This document shows, one piece after another, positions 6,787 through 13,847 of a stretch of DNA of 64,000 nucleotides. Below the pieces are notes generated by a model that was not told the origin of the DNA, searched no databases, and worked only from the letters and a program-made list of their open reading frames with translations. Source of the stretch: an uncultured Acidimicrobiaceae bacterium (GTDB taxonomy: Bacteria > Actinomycetota > Acidimicrobiia > Spongiisociales > UBA5794); the NCBI GenBank assembly GCA_947258375.1, contig CAMYIJ010000026.1:1-64000 (forward strand), read 5' to 3'. The position numbers and the translations under genes are program-made. Numbering within the stretch: the first letter of the stretch is position 1; every line of letters starts with the position of its first letter.

Positions 6787-8407
6787 ACGGGAGCTGGATC
6801 GCCCGCGGCGCACGATCTCAGGGATCGAGCTCAACCCCTCGTACAACGGTGCCGATCTCCCGGGCGACTTCGATCACTCGCAGTCGCCCGGGAAACCGCC
6901 GTTCGCTCGCGGCGGTTTTGAGCTGGGCTACCGATCGAAGCTCTGGCGGATCTTCCAGCTGAGCGGTTTCGGCAATCCGGAGGACGAAGGCGAGCGGATC
7001 CGCTACTTGCTGGAGAAGGGGGAGACCGGCTACATCATGGAGCACGACCGGATGACGGCCGATCACCTCTATGACGTCGATCACCCGGATGTGAGTGCCC
7101 GATCTGAAGACGTTGGTCTCTCGGGCGCCGTGATCCTCTCGGTCCACGACTTCCTGCTGGTGCTCGACGGCATCGACATCGGCGCGTACTTTGCACACCC
7201 CGGAGGGGCCGTTCCCCAGCACGCCCCATTCGCGCTGGCCGGGTTCTGGACGGCGGCACAACGACGCGGTTTCGACATCTCCAAGCTGATAGGGACCGGC
7301 CAGTCCGACTTCTTCCTGACGTACGTCGGGTGCCCGCCCAAAGAGCAGATTCCGGCGTCCGCCGCGCTGCGTCTCAATGTCGACATCGTGGAGTTTTGCG
7401 CCGCCCACGTCCCCAGGTGGGTTCCGGTGTCCATCGCCGGATACAACGGCGCGGACTCCGGGCTCAACGCGTACCAGGAGCTAGCTGCGGTTATGTCGTG
7501 CGCTGTGGCCCAGATCGACGCAGTTGTTGCTCGCGGCAACCTGCCGCCGGCCCAGGTCGCCCACTACCTGAGTGGCGTGAACTTCAGGGTCTCAATGGAT
7601 CTCATGGAGGACATCGCCAAGCTGCGAACAGCCCGCAAGATGTGGCACGACCTGCTTACCCGCCGTTACGGCATCACCGATGAGCGAGCGCTGCGAATGC
7701 GCATCCACGTCGTGACTGCCGGGTCGGCCATGACCTACCAGGAGCCGATGAACAACATCGTCCGGGGCACTCTCATGGCCCTGGCGTCGATGCTTGGTGG
7801 AGTCCAATCACTCGGAGTGTCGGGCTACGACGAGGCCCTTTCGATCCCGTCGGAGACTGCCCACCACATGTCCGTACGTATTCAGCAGATCCTGCAGGAG
7901 GAGACCGGCCTCACCGCCGTGGCTGATCCGCTTGGTGGCTCGTACTACTTGGAGGCCCTGGGTGCCGAGCTCGAGGGCCGAGCCTGGGAGTTCTTCGAGG
8001 CAATGGAGAACCAGGGCGGCTTCATCTCGTGTCTCGATTCGGGCTGGATCCACGAGATTGCGGGCGCCAACCAGATCGCGATCGAGGAGCAGCTGCTTAC
8101 GGGGGAGCGCCGGCGCGTCGGCGTCGACGTCCACCGCATCGAGGCCGATCCCTTTGAAGTCGATGGGTTCAGTGGTGTCGATGACGTCTATGAGCGGGCG
8201 GTCGAGCGGCTCGCCAAGCTGCGACGTAGCCGGTCCGCGGCGGCCGTCGGCGGCGCCCTTCGTGAACTCGATGTGGCGTGCCGGGAAGGAAACAACGTGA
8301 TGCCGCCGATGATGGAGGCCCTGGCGGCCGAGGTCAGCCTGGGTGAGGTCGGCGCCGTCTTTCGGGGTGCCTTCGGGCAATGGGATTCACCCATTGATCT
8401 GGTGTGA
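6779..8407 (+). CDS. Divergent B12-dependent acyl-CoA mutase, large (substrate) subunit
   Basis: 542 aa, the length of split isobutyryl-/2-hydroxyisobutyryl-CoA mutase large subunits (IcmA, HcmA). Family landmarks: SGFGNPEDEGERIRYLLEKG near residue 62, LRTARKMWHDLL, MRIHVVTAG, ESLGVSGYDEA-like VQSLGVSGYDEALSIPSETA, ADPLGGSYYLE. However, key regions deviate: the strand with the catalytic His (GYHxxEAG in methylmalonyl-, isobutyryl- and 2-hydroxyisobutyryl-CoA mutases) reads IAGYNGADSG, with Asn at about 223. The substrate-carboxylate segment also differs (YVGCPPKEQIPASAALRL), as does the usual FDLPT segment (EHDRMTADHLYD). Substrate is therefore unpredictable. The B12-binding subunit follows at 8441. 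Confidence 0.85.
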   Translation: MPERELDRPRRTISGIELNPSYNGADLPGDFDHSQSPGKPPFARGGFELGYRSKLWRIFQLSGFGNPEDEGERIRYLLEKGETGYIMEHDRMTADHLYDVDHPDVSARSEDVGLSGAVILSVHDFLLVLDGIDIGAYFAHPGGAVPQHAPFALAGFWTAAQRRGFDISKLIGTGQSDFFLTYVGCPPKEQIPASAALRLNVDIVEFCAAHVPRWVPVSIAGYNGADSGLNAYQELAAVMSCAVAQIDAVVARGNLPPAQVAHYLSGVNFRVSMDLMEDIAKLRTARKMWHDLLTRRYGITDERALRMRIHVVTAGSAMTYQEPMNNIVRGTLMALASMLGGVQSLGVSGYDEALSIPSETAHHMSVRIQQILQEETGLTAVADPLGGSYYLEALGAELEGRAWEFFEAMENQGGFISCLDSGWIHEIAGANQIAIEEQLLTGERRRVGVDVHRIEADPFEVDGFSGVDDVYERAVERLAKLRRSRSAAAVGGALRELDVACREGNNVMPPMMEALAAEVSLGEVGAVFRGAFGQWDSPIDLV

Positions 8408-8440
8408 GCTGCAAATGGGTGGACCGGCAACGGGAATCGC

Positions 8441-8836
8441 ATGATGGATAGCCGCGTGAACCCAAGAATCCTGCTGGCTAAGTCCAGCCTCGATGGGCAT
8501 TGGCGCGGCCTCAACGTTGTCAGCAGGGCATTACGAGACGCCGGATTTGAGGTCATCGTGATCGGCATGGCAACGTCGGCCGAGATCGTCGGTGCCGCCC
8601 TCGAGGAAGACGTCGATCTTGTCGGGCTCAACGTGGGCGGTCGAGTGGAAGCGGTCGAGCGAATCGTCGGCGAGCTGCGCGCAGCCGGCTGCGATGCCCC
8701 GATCTTCGCCGGCGGCACCATTGCCCCGTCGGCAGCCAAGCGACTCAATCATCTCGGAGTTGAGACCTACCCGCCGGGTTCTGCGCTCGGAGACATCGTT
8801 GCCGCAGCGCGTCGCCTCACGGAGCCTGCGCCATGA
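8441..8836 (+). CDS. Acyl-CoA mutase small subunit, cobalamin-binding
   Basis: 131 aa, the size of IcmB/HcmB. It carries the B12-binding signature: DGHWRG (D18, H20, G23), where the His is the lower cobalt ligand of base-off cobalamin, then VSRALRDAGFEVIVIG, and FAGGTI for the late GG. The middle SxL motif (normally GLSSL) is replaced by GLNVGG. It should pair with the 6779 product to form the heterotetrameric mutase. It starts 33 nt after the large subunit and overlaps the TetR gene by 4 bp, so the complex and its regulator are co-expressed. Confidence 0.9.
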   Translation: MMDSRVNPRILLAKSSLDGHWRGLNVVSRALRDAGFEVIVIGMATSAEIVGAALEEDVDLVGLNVGGRVEAVERIVGELRAAGCDAPIFAGGTIAPSAAKRLNHLGVETYPPGSALGDIVAAARRLTEPAP

Positions 8837-9453
8837 CCTCGACCATGTCCCCGCTGCCCCAGCGCGGCCCGCGGGCAATGGAGATTGAGATGGCGGCGAC
8901 GCGGCTCTTCTATGAACAGGGTTACGGCCAGGTCGGTATGCGGGCGATTGCGGAGGCGGTGGGGATCAAAACATCGTCGTTGTACAACCACTTCGTCTCG
9001 AAGGAAGAGATCCTCTACACGTTCGTGAAGCGGATCAACACGGACTTCATCGGCCGCCACATCGACGTATTCGATGATGAGGGCGACAAGCCGACGATCC
9101 TGCATCGCCTCATAGTCGAGCACATCGTGTACTTCTGGGAACACAAATATGAGATGCAGGCGGGAATGCGCGAGATGCGCAATCTCTCGCCGGAGCACCT
9201 TGTCGAGATCACGGCCATCCGCCGCACCTATCAGGACGGCATCGGAGCGTTCATCGCCGCGGGCAACAAGCAAGGAGTGTTCCGCTGCGCCACGCCAAGG
9301 CTTGCCGCCCTCGCGTTGCTCGACATGATCAATGGTATCGACACCTGGTTCCGAGAGGATGGCCCCCTCACCATTGAAGAACTCGCCGAACAGTATGCCG
9401 AGTTGATCACCTTCGGCCTGCTCGGTGCCACTAGGAACGGAGACAAACAATGA
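8833..9453 (+). CDS. TetR/AcrR family transcriptional regulator
   Basis: 206 aa. N-terminal helix-turn-helix MEIEMAATRLFYEQGYGQVG, then MRAIAEAVGIKTSSLYNHF, followed by VSKEEILYTFVKRI, typical of TetR. The C-terminal ligand domain (VYFWEHKYEMQAGMREMRN onward) resembles acyl-CoA-sensing TetR_C domains of fatty-acid regulators. Overlaps mutase small subunit and ligase by 4 bp on each side (ATGA junctions). Probable target: the palindrome at 5866-5881 in the operon promoter; ligand probably an acyl-CoA of this pathway (inference). Confidence 0.9.
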   Translation: MTSTMSPLPQRGPRAMEIEMAATRLFYEQGYGQVGMRAIAEAVGIKTSSLYNHFVSKEEILYTFVKRINTDFIGRHIDVFDDEGDKPTILHRLIVEHIVYFWEHKYEMQAGMREMRNLSPEHLVEITAIRRTYQDGIGAFIAAGNKQGVFRCATPRLAALALLDMINGIDTWFREDGPLTIEELAEQYAELITFGLLGATRNGDKQ

Positions 9454-11042
9454 ATCCCGAACTCGCCGATCGTGCCCGCCGGATCCGCCGAGCAACCCTT
9501 GGTGACCAGTTGCGACGGCATGCCCAGCATCAGCCGCATCACCCTGTGGTGATCCAGTACGACGGCGAGCAGCAGCGGACCGAGATCTCCTACGCCAGCT
9601 TTGATGCGAAGGTGAATGAGCTCGCCGCCGGGCTCGCCAACGTTGGCGTAGTGCAGGGCGATGTAGTGGCGGCTCTGGGGCGCAACACTGCCGACTACAT
9701 GGTCCTCGTGTTCGCCACCGTGCGGCTCGGAGCGGTGTTCACGGGAATCAACTTCACCTTCACAACAAAAGAACTCACCTACCAGGTGAACCACTCAGGG
9801 GCGAAGGTGTTGGTTGCCGACTCCGACTTCACCGACCTCATCGATTCAGCTCGTGGCGAACTCGAGTCGGTGACGTCATTCATCGTCATGGGCAGCCCCG
9901 CCGGCGCAGCCGCCGGCCAGTGGACGGAGATGGCCTCGATGATGGTCGCCGGCGCGGGCGAGCCCAGCATCGATCTCGACGAGAACGCGCCGGCGTTCAT
10001 GGTGTACACGAGCGGCACCGAAGCGTTCCCCAAGGGCGTCCTCATCTCGCACCGCAACTACCTGATGTCTACGACTCCCGCCTGGACATTGGCACTGGGC
10101 CTCGATGGGAGCACTGTGTGGCTCTTTCTCATGCCGTTCTTCACGATCGCCGGTTTGGGCAGCATGACGTCGCTTGTGATGTGCGGCGCGACTGTCGTGC
10201 TGATGTCAGCCCCGCAGCCCGCCGCGGCGCTCGAAATCATCAGCACCGAGCGAGTGACGTTCATGGCGCAGACCCCAACGTTCTATCTGGGGATGACGTC
10301 CTCGCCCGGATTCGCCGAGGCCGACATCGACTGTATGACTCGGTGTATCACCTACGGGGGAACGGTGCCATCACACATGGTCAACAGCTTCAGCGACAAG
10401 GCGCCCGGCATCGTGTGGGGCACCTACTGGGGCCAGTCCGAGCTGAGCCAACTGGGCTCGGTGGGCTGGTTCTCCACCCTGGACGACATCCCCGGAGGCG
10501 ATGCGAGCTGGATCGGCAAACCGGTCCCGCAGCTCGAGATCCGCGTCGTCGACGACGAGGGCAACGATGCCGAGGAAGGCGAGATAATCGCCCGGTCGCC
10601 ATCGGTGATGCTCGGGTACCACAAGGACGATGAGCGCACCGCTGAGGTACTGCGCGACGACTGGCTGCACACCGGTGACATCGTTCGAATCGATGCCGAA
10701 GGCAACCTCTTCTTCGTCGACCGTAAGAAGGACATGATCAAGACCGGCGGTATGAACGTCTCGTCGGTGGAAGTGGAGAAGGCGCTCTACACGCATCCGG
10801 ACGTGCATGAGGCTGCCGTCGTCGGTGTCGCCGACGATTACTGGAGCGAGGCCGTCACCGCCTTTGTCACGTTGAAACCGGACGCGACTGCGAGCGGTGA
10901 CGATCTCATCGCACACTGCAAGGAAATACTCGCCGGGTACAAGGTCCCCAAGGCTGTCCACATTGGCGAAGAGTTGCCCAAGGACACCCAGGGCAAGATC
11001 CGCAAGCGGGAGCTCCGGGCTTCCGGGGGGAACGCCGGCTAG
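9450..11042 (+). CDS. AMP-binding acyl-CoA synthetase (acyl-CoA ligase)
   Basis: 530 aa. ANL superfamily: the ATP-binding A3 motif is YTSGTEAFPKGV, then YWGQSELSQLG (A5 region), DWLHTGDIVRID (A7), RKKDMIKTGGMNVS (A8 hinge) and the catalytic Lys in DTQGKIRKREL near the C-terminus. Activates a carboxylic acid to its CoA thioester via an acyl-adenylate in the cytoplasm. In 2-hydroxyisobutyrate-degrading operons a ligase sits beside hcmA/hcmB; the same logic here implies the ligase feeds the mutase. Exact acid unknown. Confidence 0.9.
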   Translation: MNPELADRARRIRRATLGDQLRRHAQHQPHHPVVIQYDGEQQRTEISYASFDAKVNELAAGLANVGVVQGDVVAALGRNTADYMVLVFATVRLGAVFTGINFTFTTKELTYQVNHSGAKVLVADSDFTDLIDSARGELESVTSFIVMGSPAGAAAGQWTEMASMMVAGAGEPSIDLDENAPAFMVYTSGTEAFPKGVLISHRNYLMSTTPAWTLALGLDGSTVWLFLMPFFTIAGLGSMTSLVMCGATVVLMSAPQPAAALEIISTERVTFMAQTPTFYLGMTSSPGFAEADIDCMTRCITYGGTVPSHMVNSFSDKAPGIVWGTYWGQSELSQLGSVGWFSTLDDIPGGDASWIGKPVPQLEIRVVDDEGNDAEEGEIIARSPSVMLGYHKDDERTAEVLRDDWLHTGDIVRIDAEGNLFFVDRKKDMIKTGGMNVSSVEVEKALYTHPDVHEAAVVGVADDYWSEAVTAFVTLKPDATASGDDLIAHCKEILAGYKVPKAVHIGEELPKDTQGKIRKRELRASGGNAG

Positions 11043-11292
11043 GAGAGCCGCTCCTCGCTCAGTCGTTCTCGCCGGTCGGGCGCGTCATCAGCTCGAGCAG
11101 TCGTGCGCCACGCCTGCGATGCAGCGCGCGAGGCCCTGCGCCGGGCGGTACCCGAGCACGAACGGCGTCCGCCCAGTCAAGCAAGACGTCTCTTTGTTCG
11201 ATAGAGAAGGGAGTCGTTTGCGAGCTTCGATCCGAGAATCCTCGGCCGGAAGTAAACCCTATCGGGGGGTGCGACGAGTAACAGGATGACAA

Positions 11293-11865
11293 GTGACCGC
11301 ACAACCCCAACCGCTGGCTGATCACAAGCCCGCAGCGTCTGCTGTGGGGGCTGAGATCGGCGCGGCCCCGATCCGGGCGACGGTGAGCTTCGAGGCGTTC
11401 TACGCGCGGGAGCTCCGCTCGGTGATCGGCTTGGCATACGCTTTGTCGGGGAGTCGGTCCGCAGCCGAAGATCTCGCCCAGGAGGCCTTCATTGCTGCCC
11501 ACAAGTCCTGGGAGAAGGTTGGCCGCTATGACAAACCGGAAGCCTGGGTGCGTCGCGTCGTCGCCAACCTGTCCGTATCCCGATTCCGCCGCAGTGTGCG
11601 AGAGGCGCGGGCGATGGCTCGCCTGAAGCCGCAGTCGTCGTACCTGCCGCCGCTTCCCGCCGAGGACGAAGCTTTCTGGAGCGAAGTACGCGCTCTTCCC
11701 AAGCGCCAGGCCCAGGCGATCGCTCTGCACTATCTCGAAGACCGATCGGTCGCCGACATCGCAGAGATACTGGAGTGTGCAGAAGGAACCGTGAAGGTCC
11801 ACCTCTTCAAAGGCCGCGCTCGCCTCAGTGAGCGACTCGGCCTCGACTCTGGAGATTCGCAATGA
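11293..11865 (+). CDS. ECF-type RNA polymerase sigma factor
   Basis: 190 aa, GTG start. Region 2: FEAFYARELRSVIGLAYALS, then GSRSAAEDLAQEAFIAA and WEKVGRYDKPEAWVRRVV. Region 4: LPKRQAQAIALHYLEDRSVA with the helix-turn-helix DIAEILECAEGTVKVHLFKG. Acts in the cytoplasm to redirect RNA polymerase. The stop overlaps the start of the next gene, a single-span membrane protein that is the natural candidate for its anti-sigma partner. The 250-nt spacer upstream (11043-11292) has a weak GGAAGT (11248-11253) that might be part of an ECF-type -35, low certainty. Confidence 0.85.
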   Translation: MTAQPQPLADHKPAASAVGAEIGAAPIRATVSFEAFYARELRSVIGLAYALSGSRSAAEDLAQEAFIAAHKSWEKVGRYDKPEAWVRRVVANLSVSRFRRSVREARAMARLKPQSSYLPPLPAEDEAFWSEVRALPKRQAQAIALHYLEDRSVADIAEILECAEGTVKVHLFKGRARLSERLGLDSGDSQ

Positions 11866-12827
11866 ACCCGGTAGATGCCCGCGCCCGCAGCGCCTCAGCA
11901 GCCATCCACGAAAGCCTGGCCCTAGCGGCCCCTCCGGCCGCTTTCGCCACCGTGGTCCGGCGGGCCGCCATCGCCAAAGTGATCAACCTCGCGCTCGTCG
12001 GCGCCGGTGCCGCTGTATTCATCGCGGCCGGGGCGGCCTTCCGCACTCCGCAGCCCCAGATCCCGGTGGCCGAACCGCTGACTACGACAACATCCGTGGC
12101 CCCGGCCCCCTCGACCACGATCCCGAACGGTGAAGGCCCGCTGGTCATCGCCCTGCCCACAACCACGGAGCCGGCACCGACGACGACGGCTGCACCGACG
12201 ACCACGTTGGCCCCTACCACTACCACGACAACCACCACCGCGGCGCCGCCGACCACCACGACCACCAAGCCCCCGCCGACGACAACAACGAAGCCGCCGG
12301 ATACGACGCCGCCGGTCATCGACATCACATACCCGGAGAACCGGCAGCGCTTTGCAGTGCCCGGCATCAAGATCAAGGGGACCACAGAACCGGGCGCCAA
12401 GGTGCGGATAGGCGAGCGCAGGGCCGAAATGGCTGATGCGGGCGCGTGGCGCATCTGGGTAGAGCTGGAGCCGGGGCGCAACCGGTTCGTGGTTGTCGCC
12501 ACCGATGCCGCCGGGAACTCGGCTCGCGCCGCCGTGGTCGTGTTCTACGACGTTCCCGACATCGAGCCGTTCACCGCCCACGCCACCTACGGGTCGTGCG
12601 AGGAGGATCCCCCATATGACATCTACTACGGCAGGGGAGAGCCCGGCTCCGAGATCTCGGTGACCTCGGCGTACGGATCGGGCGCAACGATTGTCGGCCT
12701 CGATGGCGGATGGGAGGTCAAGGTCTTCTTCCCCGAGGCTCCGCCCGGCAAGGTGTTCCTCGTCAATGTTGCCGACGAATACGGCCGGTCAAAGACCTTC
12801 GAGTTCGTCAGCAACGTTCCAAAGTAG
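11862..12827 (+). CDS. Single-span membrane protein with Thr-rich stalk and Ig-like domains, possible anti-sigma
   Basis: 321 aa. Short cytoplasmic N-terminus of about 40 residues, transmembrane helix VINLALVGAGAAVFIAAGAAF, then about 90 residues almost entirely Thr/Pro/Ala (a likely glycosylated stalk). Beyond it are a glucodextranase-B/Ig-like domain (TPPVIDITYPENRQRFAVPG to NRFVVVATDAAGNSA) and a second beta-rich domain. Position directly after the ECF gene with a 4-bp overlap suggests anti-sigma function through the cytoplasmic stub, but no zinc-binding HxxxCxxC motif is present. A 54-bp palindrome lies 21 nt after the stop. Confidence 0.65.
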   Translation: MNPVDARARSASAAIHESLALAAPPAAFATVVRRAAIAKVINLALVGAGAAVFIAAGAAFRTPQPQIPVAEPLTTTTSVAPAPSTTIPNGEGPLVIALPTTTEPAPTTTAAPTTTLAPTTTTTTTTAAPPTTTTTKPPPTTTTKPPDTTPPVIDITYPENRQRFAVPGIKIKGTTEPGAKVRIGERRAEMADAGAWRIWVELEPGRNRFVVVATDAAGNSARAAVVVFYDVPDIEPFTAHATYGSCEEDPPYDIYYGRGEPGSEISVTSAYGSGATIVGLDGGWEVKVFFPEAPPGKVFLVNVADEYGRSKTFEFVSNVPK

Positions 12828-12848
12828 GGGCCGACGACGCCACGAAGC

Positions 12849-12902
12849 GCGTTCGTTGTGCTTAAAACGGGGCTATAGGCCGGGATTAAGCACAACGAAC
12901 GC
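12849..12902. repeat. 54-bp dispersed palindrome, copy 1
   Basis: Arms GCGTTCGTTGTGCTTAA.. and ..TTAAGCACAACGAACGC, 22 nt each with three mismatches near the loop; loop GGCTATAGGC. Located 21 nt after the stop at 12827 and 68 nt before the next start. Two further copies of exactly the same length lie at 26393 and 59639. Confidence 0.9.
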
Positions 12903-12957
12903 GATGGGGACCCCGCTACGCCAAAGGCGGCCGCACCCAGCCCCAGCTGCAGCGACC

Positions 12958-12963
12958 TAGCCT
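12958..12963 (+). promoter_or_regulatory. -10 element TAGCCT, leaderless gene 12971
   Basis: TAGCCT ends 7 nt before the GTG start at 12971, with no Shine-Dalgarno between, the leaderless pattern seen repeatedly in this window. Confidence 0.6.
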
Positions 12964-12970
12964 GGCGGGC

Positions 12971-13840
12971 GTGGAGCGGGTAGTCACACTGAGCACGGGG
13001 ATCGAGATTGCGGTCGACGACGTCGGCAGTGGCCCGGCGGTGGTCCTGATCCACGGTTGGCCGGAGACGAAGTACTCCTGGCGTCATCAGCTACCGGTGC
13101 TCGCCGGGGCCGGCTATCGGGCCGTCGCTTTGGACTGCCGCGGCTACGGAGGCTCTTCGAAGCCCGCCGACGCCGCATCGTATGGGCTTCCGAAAGTCGT
13201 CGCCGACCTGATGGAACTGCTCGACGTCGAGCGGCTGGATGACCCTGTTTTGGTAGGCCATGACTGGGGGAGCATCGTCATGTGGACCGCCGCCGTGCTC
13301 CATCCCGATCGGTTTCGTGCCCTCGTCAGCCTCAACGTCCCGTACCGCGGCTGGTGCGTCGGGTTTCCTCGCACCGATTACATCCGTGAGCACCTCGCGG
13401 ATCGTTTCGGATACGTGCTCTACTTCCAGGAGCCGGGTCCGGCGGATCAGAGTTTCGCCGCCGATCCGGACAAGTTCCTCGGCGGGGTCTACTCGTCGAT
13501 CGCCAAGGACCCTTCCTTCCTCGCGCCCGAGGAGTTTGCGGTGTACCGCGAAGCCTTCGTCGGCGGCGGCATGACGGGCCCCCTCAGCTACTACCGCAAC
13601 ATCGACGCCAATCACGATGCTCTGGCCCGGTTCGAGAACGCCGTGATCGAAGCGCCCACGCTGGTGCTCGCAGCAGACTCCGACCCGGTGCTGCCCGCGG
13701 AACTCATCGACGGGATGGATCGATGGGTCCCGAACCTATCGGTGGTTCCGGTGTCCGATTCCGGGCACTGGACACAACAGGAGCAACCCGAGCAGGTCAG
13801 TGTCGCCCTCATCGAGTTTCTCGGCGGATTGCGCAGCTGA
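12971..13840 (+). CDS. Alpha/beta hydrolase, epoxide hydrolase-like
   Basis: 289 aa. Oxyanion-hole motif IHGWPETKYSWRHQLPVL (HGxP), nucleophile elbow VLVGHDWGSIVMW with Asp as nucleophile (HDWG, diagnostic of epoxide hydrolases and haloalkane dehalogenases rather than serine esterases), late acid in LAADSDPVLP and catalytic His in SGHWTQQEQPEQV. Cap-domain tyrosines are plausible (YYRNID). Cytoplasmic; likely opens epoxides or related electrophiles. Leaderless promoter at 12958; convergent with the P-type ATPase, 7 bp apart. Confidence 0.85.
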   Translation: MERVVTLSTGIEIAVDDVGSGPAVVLIHGWPETKYSWRHQLPVLAGAGYRAVALDCRGYGGSSKPADAASYGLPKVVADLMELLDVERLDDPVLVGHDWGSIVMWTAAVLHPDRFRALVSLNVPYRGWCVGFPRTDYIREHLADRFGYVLYFQEPGPADQSFAADPDKFLGGVYSSIAKDPSFLAPEEFAVYREAFVGGGMTGPLSYYRNIDANHDALARFENAVIEAPTLVLAADSDPVLPAELIDGMDRWVPNLSVVPVSDSGHWTQQEQPEQVSVALIEFLGGLRS

Positions 13841-13847
13841 GATACGG

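Noticed and set aside
11060..11170. Possible remnant of a sugar-nucleotide epimerase C-terminus on the minus strand (LGYRPAQGLARCIAG before a stop)
   Set aside because: Only about 20 suggestive residues and no upstream Rossmann part; too short to call a pseudogene.
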